Shown here piece after piece: positions 24,443-35,846 of a DNA stretch of 64,000 nt. The stretch's first letter is position 1; each line of letters starts with the position of its first letter. Under the pieces are notes generated by a model. It saw nothing but the letters and a program-made list of their open reading frames with translations. It had not been told where the DNA came from and searched no databases. Made by a program: the position numbers and the translations under genes. This DNA is from Amylostereum areolatum. Lineage: Eukaryota; Basidiomycota; Agaricomycetes; Russulales; Stereaceae. The stretch covers positions 1,787,693-1,851,692 of the forward strand of contig SAXG01000001.1 in the NCBI GenBank assembly GCA_012932865.1, given 5' to 3'.

Positions 24443-24655
24443 GGCGCTTTGTAGATGTGTCCAGTACCTTCTCGACAAATGACGGTCAATGAGGGAAAGA
24501 TAGGGTGGATATGTCGGCGCGAGAAGGCCAAGCTGTACAGCAGCTTTTACTGACCAGAGTCCAGACGAAGACCAAAAAATCTCAGCAGCCTCTCGGCCCG
24601 GCCTACCGTGCTTCCCCACACGGCGCTTCCCGGACACTCGTTGCTTCTCTCCAGC
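24443..24655. promoter_or_regulatory. Shared divergent promoter of RRP12 and the acyltransferase
   Basis: 213 bp lies between divergent start codons and must supply both promoters. No TATA box or named regulator site is evident. Confidence 0.45.
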
Positions 24656-26727
24656 ATGCCTAAGGGCTCGCGAACTCCTTGGTCCTACTTTCTCATCAGG
24701 TTTATCCTTAATAGCGTGCGGCGATATCCCTATCTAACGGATCCCACTAGGTTGCTCTTCAAATTTGTACTCAAGATCTTCTACGGGACAATAGTTGTCG
24801 AGGGCATCGACCATATTCCGCAGGACGGTCGTCCATGGTGCGTCTGCAGTGTGCTCAGAGTCCACAGTGCCGCATTTATTGACTCATATCTCGCAGCATT
24901 GTTTCCGCTAATCATACGAACTCGTTAACCGACGCGCTGTCTGTGTTGTCCTTCTCTTTTCTTCCAAGAGCTGCTCATTGACTCGCACTGCAGTCTACTG
25001 GTTTCCTCCATTCCGTCCAGAGTAAGTCCAATTGACCTTATATCCTTCTCGCCGTCCTTATACATGTGTTATAGAAACGGGGTCTTCTGCGTCTTACTGC
25101 CAAGGCTACCCAGTTCGGCAGGCGAACGTTGACTAGTTGGCTCATCGAGTCCGCAGGCACCGTTCCCATTCAACGACGACGGGACTATCCAGACCAAAAT
25201 GTCGACAACAGCGTCATCATGGCTAAGCTAATTGATGTGAGCGCAGCACAGACCTTTCTGTACACTCTCTGACCGGTTGCATTAGGCATTGGGCGAGGGA
25301 GATGCTGTTTGCTTATTCCCCGAAGGTGCAAGCCGTTACCATCCTACCATCGCACCTCTCAAGACCGGAGGTTTGTCTTAGCTCTTCACATCTAGCCACG
25401 TCTTTAATATGTCTTCAGTCGCTCGCATCGTATCCGATACGCTCACTCGCCACCGGGACGAGCCCGACTTTGAAGTGTCAATCCTGACCTGCTCTGTTAC
25501 TTACATGTGTGTCCTTCTCCCCTCCTCTGGGTCGTCTTCCACCAACCCGTTGTAGGCATCGTCAACACTTCCGTTCCGACGTGCTTGTCACCTTCCATCC
25601 CCCATTCAAGTTTACTCCTCGCGTGAGTCTCCCTCTCCCTCTTCCATACCTTGTTCCCCCTGACGTTCCGCAGAACAATCCCGAGCTCGTCGCTCCCGTC
25701 GATTACAACGAGATACGGGCTCTGACAGCGCGACTCCATCGCCAAATTGCGTCCGGCACCCTCGACGCACCTGCCTGGGATCTCGTGCGCATATCTAAGC
25801 TCTCTGCCTCCATATACGCACCCCTCGGCACGCGCATGACCCTTGGAGACTATGTGCGCGTCTCGCGCACATTTCTTGAAGCCTTCAAATCCGAACGCCT
25901 ACCGCCTGCTCCTGGAAGCAATGGACGCGACACCGATGGCAGTGACAGTGGACCCGAGAACGGGGAGATCGTCCAACTCAAAAGCGACCTTAGGGTGAGC
26001 TTGCTCGCTTCCTCCCCGGACTCCCGTCTTACTCTTTTCCTAGGCCTATCATGCCGAACTTGCTTGCCTCAAGATTAAAGACGACCGCATCCGCCGCCCT
26101 CTCTCCCGACGCATCATCCTTTACCGCCTGATCCTTCGTCTTACTTGGTCCCTACTACTCTTCTCACTTTCCACCCCGGGTCTACTCCTTTGGCTCCCTG
26201 TTGCCCTAACTACCTTCTACGCCGTACACAACTTCAAGAAGACGGGACCCGTCTGGGATACCTGGGACGAAATCGCGCAGTACAAGCTCGTTTACGGCCT
26301 CGTCTCAGGCCTTTGCGTCTGGTTCGGCGCGATGCTTATCACCCTACCTATTGCGGCGCTCACGGGCGTGCTTGTTCCGGTCGTGATGTGGATGGGTTTG
26401 CGGTGGTTCGAAGACGCCGTATCTGCCTTCCGCGCGTTCGTCTCCCTCCTACGATTGCTCCGCGTTGGGCCCGCCACGCTCGCCCGTCTCCGTGATCAAC
26501 GACGTGATATATACAGTCGCCTCGTCAACCTCGCCGTGCACGGCCTCGGGCTGCCCAAGGACCCCGAAACGTACTTCGGCGAGAACGGAGAGGCGCAGAA
26601 GGGACGAGTAACAGGTCGTTGGGTGGGCGGAACGACCTATTTCTCCGTGCGGCGTCGACGAAAACGGGACTGGAACGAGACGTTGCGCCTTTACGAGCAG
26701 TTCGATTACCAGTCGGACGGGTCTTAA
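24656..26727 (+). CDS. Glycerol-3-phosphate/dihydroxyacetone-phosphate O-acyltransferase
   Basis: This is an SCT1/GPT2-type enzyme that adds the first acyl chain to glycerol-3-phosphate in phospholipid and triacylglycerol synthesis, on the ER membrane. All acyltransferase motifs are visible. Motif I is NHTNSLTD, formed when exons join near 24846 and 24898; motif II is the VPIQRRRDYP region near 25170; motif III is LFPEGASRYHPT near 25320; and motif IV is SILTCSVTYM. The C-terminal half has hydrophobic segments (LILRLTWSLLLFSLSTPGLL, LVSGLCVWFGAMLITLPIAA) and ends in a basic tail. Length (~620 aa after splicing) is somewhat shorter than the yeast proteins. Start ATG at 24656 gives MPKGSRTPWSYFLIRFIL. 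Confidence 0.9.
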
Positions 26728-26959
26728 GCCGGGCCCTCGGGCTCGAAGTAGAATGGGGATGGGTCGTAACCATATATCAGACGATGACGGACACAACAGT
26801 GCATCTACATAATTACAGCGTACATCGGACAAATCACATTCGAAACAGATGGTATGTGTTGGAGAGGGGATAAAAACAATCAAAAGGTTATGCTGTATGA
26901 GTATGAGGACAAGAGAAGTGGGATGTTGCTGGTGAATGAATGGGGAGTCGAAGGTGCAA

Positions 26960-29900
26960 TTAACCCTCGATGGGATGGTAGGCGCGGTTTCCAGCAGCCC
27001 ATCTATGACCCTTATTCGCAGATACACCCACAACCATGACGCCAGCGGCGATGACATACGCAGCGACCCACGACGCAATGTTCATGTACCAGGCGGGGCC
27101 TGTCAGTGTACAAATCGGGTCAGCGAAAGACCATACCAAGTAACTAGCATAGACCCGTGCATTGCACTCATTCAAGTAGCAAGGCTGTGGTGATTGTATT
27201 CAAATAAGCAACAAATAAGCATAACTAAGTACTAAGCATGAAGTGTAGAAGATTCAACTCGCAGTCCAATAGTAGGGAAACTGTAGCCGGGATGCCTACT
27301 GTACGCGGCCGACGTTAGGCAACGTCCCCTGTCCCCGGGGGTCGGTTGCGGTTGCCTAATTTGCGGGTTGTCTCCTGTCCCCGAGGCTGAGTTGCTTTCC
27401 GCTTACCCATGCTTAATTTTCGCAAAAAAAAGGTCAAAAACCCTCAAGAATACGTCACCAGCGGCACCAAGTACGAAATCGACATGAGGTTCGCTCATAT
27501 TGTATTTTGTTTTCTACAAACCGCCGCAGCGCTGCCAGCCTCATGAGCTAATAGGACCCCTGAAATTCCCTATAGAGCATTCATCCCAGGGTGACCTGTT
27601 TTCGGTGGTGCGCTGGGACAGAATTTGGGCCATTTTCGGTGATTTACATGATAGATTTTTTCAAGTCAGCCGTTTTCAGTGGTTCTTAGACTATACATAT
27701 CTAAAAATAGTCTAATTTCCCACGCCTTCGGCGTCGAGGTTTCCAGAGCAGAACTCTCATTTTATGCACAAGCTTGCTATAACATGCCTAGTTTGCTTCC
27801 ATAGACCCATGGGAAGCAAAATATGCAAAATACTTGTGATTGGAACTGACAGATCCTCGGCGTGTTCAGATGCTTACCATTTTCGGTGGTGAAGATGGGA
27901 CTTCGGACGGGCGGGTTCCTTTTCAGTGGTTCTTAGCTCCAACATGTCGGCCCTACGGGGCCCATTTTCGGTGGAGAGTACCATACATAGGTTCCCATAA
28001 GGCCCAAATTTTCGGTGGTCCGAGATGAATCATTTATAGGGAATTTCAGGGGTCCTGAGCTAATCAGCACTCAGTGACAAATAAGGTGGTCAGTGTGCAC
28101 AAAACCTTGTATTCATATACAGATTCGTGTACAGTGTAATGGGCCAAAGCGTGAGGATGATCACTCGACGCTACATAGGACAGCTTTGGCCCTTTGGGAG
28201 AGCTCACTCACAAGAGGTTGCGTTGCCTAAAGTGGATGTCCCCCGTCCCCGAGGCCGGGTTGCCCTCCTCTACCCGCTCCCACGGTCATGTGACACCGGT
28301 TGCGAGTTGCCAAACTACAGCCGCCTACAGTAGAGGGGTTTGTGACGGTCCCAAATGCTCTCGCTCGTGTCGGGCTCTCTTGGCAATCTGCCATTTCGAT
28401 AGCAGAGTGGGTTGTTCTGTTCCTTGAGGGTTCAGAGCTGGAGTCCTTGGGGGCGTAGGAAGCAAGTCGCCGAGGGCCGAGTAGGCCTGCGAATATGCAA
28501 TGTCGATGAGGACATATCACCTGTGATATGGATAACAAAAGGATCAGTAAAGCCTTTACTATCACATTGATTGATACTGTATGCACGTACCATCTATGAA
28601 AGCTCCGTTCGAGGCTTGCTGGTTGGTTGGGTTCTTGCATTATCGTGTCACCTGTCGTTGATTCGGACGTGGACGACACAATACAATGCTGTTGCGGACC
28701 TTCAGGATCCTGAGGATGTCGTTGTGCTCGCACTCAAGACCGGCGGTGGCCAATGGCGTCAGCCGAGGAAAGCTGTAGACAACAATATAGTAAGCAAGGA
28801 CATTGATCAGTTTGTTAAGGTCAGTCATACCTGGACGGCCGTGTTCTCGTTCGCTTGCGAGGAGGTTGAATGGGCACTGTTTCTGGGGGCTGCATCTTGG
28901 ACGGAATCAGTGGACCTGCGTTCCTGCTCGGTGCACCGTCCCAATGGCCAGCCAATGTCACCCCCAACTCGCATAGATTCTTCTGCACAAATAGTACATG
29001 TCAGTTCGTCTCGCAAGAGAGAAAGAAAATGCGCACATGATCCAGATGAACGCACCGAGATGCACTGGATGCAGATGACAGGGTGTGCTGTACTGTGTCG
29101 TGTCGGGTCGGGTCGTGTCGTACATCACTCGAGCTCGGGACCACCACGCCTCATCCGAGCACCGAGGAAATTTCCCGAAAAATCTCTAGATATATAAATA
29201 AATCCAATCAGGGGGGGTGGGAGCGACGCGGTCATCGTGACCGAAGCGACAAAACACGTCCATGTTGCTGCACAAACATTGCTTTGGAGGAAAATTGATT
29301 TGAATTTGTTTTCTGATATACAAAGTAAAAGGTATAAGTAGGGCTGTGCCATGGAGGCTACTTTGACGCTAACGGCGGTGCGTAGAGGTGCCATAGAGAG
29401 TGGGAAGGTATGACGGTGGCCAAGTACGTGGTGGAGGTCAAGACGAAGAGCGACGCGGCGACCCGGCCGACGCGCAAGCCTAGGATGACGCAAGCAGCCA
29501 CGTGCATTTGTCAACGCGACTTGTCACGCGTCGCGTTACGATGACGTGGCTGTTGTCCCACAACCAATCAGAAAGCTCACTTGTCTCGCGGTTTGTGTCG
29601 TGACGTGACGCAGCGCTCCACCGCGTCTCTCTTTGTATTAAAGGATTGAGATGACGCACCAAGCGTAGCGTGCTCGAACTCCCAAAACTTGGCGGTGCGG
29701 TAGAGATCGGTGGCGATGGCGAATGTGATCATGGGGAATACAGCTGCAAATGTGCGCGAGCCTCCAGTCAGCGGGCACTCCTATCATAACGGCACAGAGA
29801 GAACCATCGACGCACCCTGCAACGCAACCAGTCCTGCGACTGCCTTCCATATTCTCCGTCTCCGAGAGTGGGTGCTGACGCCAAATACAATCGCCAACAA

Positions 29901-30369
29901 CGCCAACGCGCCAAACCCGATGCCCAGTTCGCTCACGTACGCGGCAGTCGTCCAGGACGTGCAGAAGTACCTGTTTCCCTTCTCGCAGCGGTCTGTTACA
30001 CTCGCGGGGAACGGCCGGCACTTATAGTCGGTGTATGCAATGGTACCGTCGCCGGTGGGGGAGGGGATCTCGAGCACCTGGCGCTCGCAACGCTCGGCGA
30101 GGCCATAGCGCACGGTAATTTGGCGCGAGAAGATGTCTTTGCCACGGACGATAAGCCTGGTAGGGAGTGCGGCGTCAATGCGGGGTCGTGGTCGGTGTGG
30201 GGAAGGGACCATCAAATAGGCACTTGCCAGTCGTTGCGTTGTGAGGCCGAAATGGTCTACTGAAAGCGTAAGGACTTAGGAGACCTGGACGAGACGAAGC
30301 AAGTCGACTGACCAAAACAAAGGTCACCGCGACAAGAACAAAAGTGATGGCATACGACGTCTTCCTCAT
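26960..30369 (-). CDS. Four-TM claudin-like (SUR7/PalI-type) membrane protein with a 2.56-kb intron
   Basis: The spliced product is about 240 residues with four hydrophobic segments: MRKTSYAITFVLVAVTFVL near the start, GIGFGALALLAIVFG, FPMITFAIATDLYR, and WVAAYVIAAGVMVVGVSA near the end. Between TM1 and TM2 is a cysteine-bearing external loop (RYGLAERCE, YTDYKCRPFP, YFCTSW). This arrangement resembles fungal plasma-membrane claudin-like proteins. Exons 1-2 join as FVL-TISASQRNDW using an acceptor just before 30258; the next intron (30157-30227) has a GC donor. The last intron runs 27100-29659 and joins ATLG to PAWYMNIASW in perfect phase, so both halves belong to one gene. That intron holds the MITE and the duplicated segment. 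Whether it is still spliced efficiently is unknown. Confidence 0.75.
27315..27359. repeat. 9-bp inverted repeat in the intron left arm
   Basis: TTAGGCAAC at 27315-27323 and GTTGCCTAA at 27351-27359 are perfect inverted copies with a GC-rich loop. The right-hand GTTGCCTAA and a following TGTCCCCGAGG-like run resemble 28216-28260, so the left and right sides of the MITE appear to contain diverged copies of one sequence. Confidence 0.6.
27553..28056. mobile_element. 504-bp hAT-type MITE with 8-bp target-site duplication
   Basis: The ends are inverted copies: AGGACCCCTGAAATTCCCTATA at 27553 and its reverse complement ending at 28056. Similarity continues inward with mismatches for about 15 more bp. 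Immediately outside, GAGCTAAT occurs at 27545-27552 and again at 28057-28064, a perfect 8-bp target-site duplication. Eight-bp duplications with short inverted ends are typical of hAT elements. There is no transposase frame, so it is non-autonomous. The interior carries seven copies of TTTTC(G/A)GTG(G/A), at 27599, 27633, 27673, 27880, 27920, 27965 and 28009. Such subterminal motifs are where hAT transposases bind in studied elements. Confidence 0.85.
28141..28192. repeat. 10-bp perfect inverted repeat
   Basis: GGGCCAAAGC (28141-28150) and GCTTTGGCCC (28183-28192) can form a stem with a 32-nt loop. The same structure is present in copy 2 at 45474-45525. Confidence 0.7.
28521..28920 (-). other. 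Spliced-looking structure inside the duplicated segment
   Basis: On the minus strand two stretches look like real introns: 28773-28830 (GTATGA...TCTACAG, with CTGACC and CTGATC branch-like sites) and 28521-28590 (GTACGT...ATCACAG, with CTGATC). Upstream is an ATG giving MQPPETVPIQPPRKRTRTRP, which continues after the first intron as SFPRLTPLATAGLECE and stops soon after. I recognise no family. It may be a captured gene fragment or a non-coding transcript. The same structure lies in copy 2. Confidence 0.25.
29495..29552. repeat. Imperfect palindrome near the right end of the duplicated segment
   Basis: CAGCCACGT (29495-29503) pairs with ACGTGGCTG (29544-29552), and inside it AACGCGAC (29513-29520) pairs with GTCGCGTT (29530-29537). 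A further GTTGT/ACAAC mini-hairpin spans 29552-29564, ending eight bases before the homology breakpoint. The equivalents in copy 2 are at 46828-46897. Confidence 0.65.
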
Positions 30370-30893
30370 TTCGAACCAGTGTGTGAACGTGAGCGCAGAG
30401 GACAAGGCGAGACGGCGCTGTGCCGCAATCAACCCCCGACTCCAGTTAAACGACCCGCCCACTAGGCTCGGCACATCCCGCGACATTTGCTTCCGAGCCC
30501 TCGACCCCGTCGGCATGACGGCGTTGACGTCATATTCTCCCTTCCTCCAGACTGGCTCCAGTAGGCTCCAGTCGGGCTCCAGTCTTCCTCCGCACAGCAG
30601 AAATACCGCTCCCACGAGGTCAAACGGGAAACTTCAAAATTTTCCTTCACACCGCATAGCAAAAGTACCGCACCCCACGAGGTCCATTACACTCTGCTAC
30701 GTTACTGCTAGAAAGATTTCGTGACAAAGATTCTCAATTGCCAGTGGGACATTCTATCCAACGTAATCGCGAAGGTATATCTCAAACACGTTCCGCAAAG
30801 TCCACTAGATAGGCCAAACAGTTCATGCGACAGGATCCGCGACGTAGATCCGTAAATCGCTGCCACAAGTTCACCTCACGAAAGTTTGCTTGT

Positions 30894-33491
30894 TCACACC
30901 CTCGGCACGCCTTGAACAACATGGGGATACATGTCAGCAATCATCTGCGTACGACGGTGTAAGTTAACCCCTTCCCAGGCAGACACAGGTATGAACTTAC
31001 TCCGAACAATTCGGGTGCGCGGATGGCCAGGACGCCGGGGTCTTCTCCCAGCCCCACGAAGCTAAAACGCGCCAAATAAGTAATCTACCCCAAGATAACC
31101 TCGAAGGTCAAGCAGGATGCCTTACATGGTCGAAACCCCCGCCTCGACGGCAGCAGCCAACGTCAGATCTATTCCGAAGCAAAAACCAGCACCGTCAGCC
31201 ACGGCGAGTAACCAAGATGTACCCAAAAGGCAGGTAAGACCGACACGCACGAAGCTGAGCGCCGATGATAAACGAGAAGAGTAGAACCGGTGCGGTATAC
31301 TGCCCGCTCGAATTGTATGACGGATCCGTATCTGGGAGAGGGGAAAAAATCGGTCCAACCGATCAGGTTTGCCATCTCATCGGTTTCAAGGGTACTCACA
31401 ACGGAGGTAGAGATATCCAAAGAGCGAGCACATGAGGCCTACGGCATAGGCACCCCATGTGAGGGCTTCGCGGTGAGGAGTGGCATCAATCACCGACGGT
31501 GTGGTATAATTCGTGAGAGAAACTCACTCATGCTCACGAGAGAGTCGTTGACAAGCGCGTCGATCCCTGAGCGAGAATAACGAGCATCAGCACCACGTAT
31601 AGAATAGGTGACAGCCCCGAAATCGTACCTCGATCTTTGAACAATCTCCAAGTATCCTTCGCCGCCCGGACGTAAGGTTTGCCGTACAACGCTACCGCCG
31701 GGAAAAGAATTAGAACCCGCGCTCTCAAGCCACCCCTTTGGCGGCCGCAGCACATACCAATTTCAATGTATGCATACCTGCAGTTGATGTCAGTCCATCA
31801 ACCCGTTGGAACAAGCCGCTCAAGCATACCGATTAAAATATTGCACCATGTTCTCGATGCATCCCACGAAGCACTCGGCGCAGCACGCAAGGCATGCTTC
31901 TATGGCTGTTGATCCAATGATTTTAGTGTGACGGAGACGCGCCCGAGGGTCTAGTAAACAGTTGACTCACGATGACCGTCCGCGTTGGCGCTATTCCTGA
32001 CGGCGTTCAGAGCCAGCCGGGCTATCTCCAGTATGGTGACAATGAGAGAGCCAAAAGCGATTGAACCGAGCGAGAGCGTGGAGGCGCGGACGAGGGCGAA
32101 GGCAGTTGGGTGCTTAGGCATAAGCCCAGCCTCGCGAGGCCCAAAATAATACCAACCTGGGATATCACAATTTGACTTCGATGAGCTAGTTTTCCGAGAG
32201 TCGGAGGCTCGTAAATGCACCCACTTCCAAAGGGTCCGCCAACAAGGGTGGCCAAGGAAACGTTTCCAATTGTCATCGACGTCCAGATGTACGAGAAGGT
32301 CAAGAAAAACACCAGACCAGCCACCTTTCCCCCTGAGCAGGACGTTCCGGTCGAGCAAGCTGTAGGGGAAAGTAGGATCAGATACCATCCTTCACACGTG
32401 TAGACCGCATACATACATGGGCTATCGGGCGTCCACTTGGCATAGCTGATATAAAAGTTCAGCCAAGAGCGAATGTAAGGACGCGCATATACGCACGTTG
32501 CTATAACGGCGAATGAGTACCACCTAACGTTGAATCGGTTGATCAGCCAAGGCACGATATATGCTGTGAGAACAAGTGACTTACACGCAGAGACCAGCTT
32601 GAATGAGCAAGGACGTAAACGCAACGCCGTACACGGATTTATGGTGTTTGGAGACATCCATGACGACCTGCAACAGCAAGGACGCAAGAGGGATACGCGA
32701 TCTGAATCCCCAGTAGGAGAAAATAGACAAGAGGGCGATGATAGTGAAGATGATTGCCCCGGCTAAAAGCGAGTGAGCACAACGCGTTGAATAAGTGTGC
32801 AGAAACCCACAGTAGTAGCGCGTGATCCAGTAGTAGATGCATATGCCACTGTAAAAGAGTATATTGCGTCGGTATGGACACTGCAGACAAGAGAAGGGCT
32901 CAGGCTCACACATTCAAAAGGATCGTAAGGATTAGGGTGATGTGCATGATCATCTTGGTGAACATCCGCGTGAGGATGAAATACACCGTCGACAAGAACA
33001 GCCCTGCTGCCGTGACAAAGAGGAGGAGGTACACAGTGTGCCTAAAACGAGCAAGGATGAGGTGGGGAGACAATCGGGCCGCGAAAGACGAACTTGTTCA
33101 AGGTAACAGAAGTCCCCGTATTGCCATTCCCGAGGCCTCCGCCCAAGCCGCCTTGAGAAATCCAGGTCGAAAGGGCAAGTCCAGATACAACGCAGAATCC
33201 TGCGAACTGCGCCACGCAAATGAGGAGTCGAATGAGCACGCGCCACGCTTCACGTCAACGATCGAAGGACAGGACCTGGAGGATGAAGAGTATGAGGATG
33301 AAGGGGTCGTTGATCCGTTTCCTGTGTCTAAACCTGTCTGCCTCGTAGGGTGACTTGCTGTCGGCATACGCAGGGTTGTACGGCGGTTGGGGTGCGGTCT
33401 GAGCGTAGGGTTCGGAACGACCTGGTGCGTAGGCGGGCTGCCAAGCTGATGCAGGCTGCTGAGGCTGAACACCCCACTGCGTGTGCGACAT
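30894..33491 (-). CDS. PNS1: Choline transporter-like plasma membrane protein PNS1
   Basis: PNS1 is a multi-pass CTL-family (SLC44) protein; the yeast homologue is non-essential and its choline transport role is unproven. The N-terminal tail is glutamine/proline/tyrosine-rich (MSHTQWGVQPQQPASAW, then YNPAYADSKSPYEADRF). About ten membrane segments follow, including GFCVVSGLALSTWI, AIIFTIIALLSIFSYW, GKVAGLVFFLTFSYIW and FGSLIVTILEIARLALNA. CTL signatures present are ENMVQYFNRYAYIEIALYGK and the C-terminal LAAAVEAGVSTMFVGLGEDPG. The coding sequence is divided by about a dozen short introns, several cutting membrane segments. It ends QGVPRV with the stop at 30894-30896. Confidence 0.9.
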
Positions 33492-33942
33492 GACGGCCGA
33501 TCGGCTGAAGGGGGCGGTAGTAATGGGGTTTATAAAGGGTGTGGAGACGAGGATAAAGGGGAGAAGAGGGAGACAAAGGGGGCTTGGATGCCTGTCATTG
33601 TTGATCTACTGGTGTGGTCGAGGACAGGAGCAACGATGCCTGCTCTAGGGATCGAACGACGTCATCCCGCGGCCCGCCACGTCAAGACATGTCCCCGACG
33701 CCAAGCACAATGACAACCGCCCACTCTGAGATTCTTCAAAATGTGCTGGCAACGTGTGATTGGATATCAAGCTGTATGAAGGAGAATGTGTGTGTGTGTA
33801 CGATCGCGAATATTTGCCAGGAAGAAAGCGGCGAGAATAGGGTTACATTTCCGCTCCTAACTCGACCTATCAAAATATTAGAAGAGTACAGCAGATTATT
33901 CGTCCATACAGTCCTGCATTTATATCCGCCGGTTCATGCGAC

Positions 33943-35361
33943 TCACTCCTTCATCGAGCCGTCGTCAGTCGTCACATCCTTCAGTCGTATCACCATCACC
34001 GTCACATTGTCGTTCGTGTATCTTTGCGTAGCCTCCCGGACCAGCGTCTCCGCAGGCCTCTTGAGCGTCCTGAATAGGCCGGACCAGATCTACAGCCATT
34101 TGGTCGTCAAGAACGTCCCATATCTGTCATCATGCGTAAGAGCGACACAAAGCACCGTGAATGAATCAACTCACCCCATCACATGCCAGAATGAGGAGCT
34201 CATCTTCGTCGTAAAGCTCCGTTTCCGTCGTGTAAGGAGCCCCTACCACGAATTCCTTCATTGACGAGTCGCCTAAACTCCGCGTCACAGCGAGGACGCC
34301 ATTCACTCGCCCACTCATCACGAACCCTCCCGAATCCATAATACGTTTCGCCTCCTGCTTGTCTGTGCCCTTATGATCGTACGTCAATCTCAATGCGCGC
34401 CCGCCACGACATAAGACGCCGCGTGCATCACCGGCATTCGCGATATACAACGTGCGATGAAGGCCTCGGTCGGGTAGGCGGGACCTGCGGTTCGGTTGTT
34501 GTTCCTGATTTTTCGACGGTAGAACGCGTTGGTGATTGGGAGCGGGGTGTGGACGAGGGAGAATGTCCTGAATAGTGGCTGAGCCGCTTAAATGCTTTCT
34601 TGAGTCTGCTCTGAGACGAACCCTTTTTGTGTCCGGGGTGATCGACACTGGGGCTAGAGGCCTCGGGAGAGGACTTCGAAATGTCGTCCCCAGGACTGTC
34701 TATAGACGGGTCGGAGTGGTTATTGGACGTCGTGATGGTAAGGGTGGGGATGGCTTTGGCGAACGACTGGGTTCCATCTGCGTCTTCGATCCGAATGAAG
34801 GCGGTCACGGCGGTGCATCCCGAGTGAATCTTGCCATTCGAGTCTTCTGCCATCTTCGACAAGCTGCGGTCAACATTGTGAAACGTCTGATTGAATATGT
34901 CGGGAACTGTGGCGGTCGGATGGGCTGCTAATGCTTGGAGGAGATACTGCAGAAATCATTAAGACGCGGTACGCATGTACGGAGACCAAAGTGTAACTTA
35001 CATCGTGAAAATTCTTGCTACACCAATCGGCCGCTTCTTTTCCGGCGTGGCCATCAAAGACGGCAAAGAACCCTTGGCCGTGAATTCCAGCGTAGTCGAA
35101 CACGGTCTTATGGGCATCTTCCATCGTCCGCCGCGGGCCCTTTTCCTCGGCGACACCGAAGCGGAAGGTTGGGCTTGTTGCAGACCAGAAGTTGGGTACC
35201 TAGACAGCATTCAAAGATTGTCGGCATATGTCGGATGAGGAAAAGAGACTCACGGTCGCTGTGTAAGGTAAGCCACCGGCGTCCAAGAATGATGGAGACT
35301 GAACTGGATACGACGCGACGACATCGTCGGTTGCAGGTTTGGTGGATACGGTGTTGCTCAT
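33943..35361 (-). CDS. PP2C-type protein phosphatase (PTC1-like), with apparent frame breaks
   Basis: This is a metal-dependent serine/threonine phosphatase, likely a negative regulator of stress MAPK pathways. Metal-binding motifs are present: [27 protein letters not shown], the GDAR motif in [13 protein letters not shown], and ILACDG-WDV split by an intron. A serine-rich insert of about 80 residues ([13 protein letters not shown]) precedes LYIANAGD. Two conserved blocks are out of frame with the preceding exon by one base: one before LYIANAGD (34440-34500) and one before [13 protein letters not shown] (about 34050). Skipping one base at the second site restores a normal [12 protein letters not shown] sequence. 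The chosen stop follows TTDDGSMKE at 33943. The start gives [15 protein letters not shown]. Confidence 0.85.
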
Positions 35362-35846
35362 GGAGAACTTGGAGAGTCTAAACTGTTAAAATACGAGCTG
35401 ATGCGCCAGGGAAAACGGTGAGGCAAAGGGGCAACAGTTCTATGCACACGACGTGAAGGTCAAACGAGTGTAACCGAACAAATGAAGGTGTGAACGGACG
35501 GATAGGATCGTTCCTTGGGGGAAATTCAGCGTTGAGTGGCGCGGTGATATTGGAGAAGAGTAAGAGGAGATCGCGAGATGGCGGCGGGGAGGGTGGTGGT
35601 GAAGAGCAAAAGGTGAGTGCGTTGTCCGGCCTCAAAGGCTCCGCGGGAACGGGCCCTGCGCGTCACGACACGTGCTCCCAACTTCGTCATCACCTTGGAG
35701 GCCCAGCCGGGTCCGCAACAAACACAATGTGACAATTATGCCTCCGCTCCCCGGCGTCGCTCCTCTTACTACAACTTGAACTTAGGTCTTGGCAAGTGGC
35801 AACCTCTCCGTTCTCCAGTAAGTAGGCCCTTTGCTTATGGAGGACA

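Larger units (their letters stand above)
27768..29572. repeat. 1.8-kb duplicated segment, copy 1 (intronic)
   Basis: This segment recurs at 45103-46905 with only two single-base length differences that I can see (both in the AAAATATGCAAAATAC stretch near 27820). It starts inside the MITE and runs through the MITE right end, its target duplication and 1.5 kb of flank. The homology stops at 29572, 87 bp before the intron donor. Because this copy has the intact MITE, it is the likelier source. Confidence 0.92.
27100..29659 (-). other. Oversized intron filled with repeat DNA
   Basis: Donor GTGCGT begins at 29659 and the acceptor CTGACAG ends at 27100, giving 2,560 bp where neighbouring introns are 47-75 bp. 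It contains a left arm (27101-27552), the 504-bp MITE, and 1.5 kb of further sequence (28065-29572) that recurs at 45397-46905. It is directly visible that the flanking exons join in phase. That the expansion arose by insertion is inference. Confidence 0.7.

Noticed and set aside
24443..24637. Longer RRP12 start at 24637
   Set aside because: It would run into the divergent acyltransferase promoter, and the extra residues do not resemble RRP12, whereas MSDEFSQALTKIRP does.
28571..29197. 208-codon plus-strand open frame in the duplicated segment
   Set aside because: It is present in both copies simply because they are nearly identical. No motif is recognisable, and the minus-strand intron signals argue that the other strand is the transcribed one.
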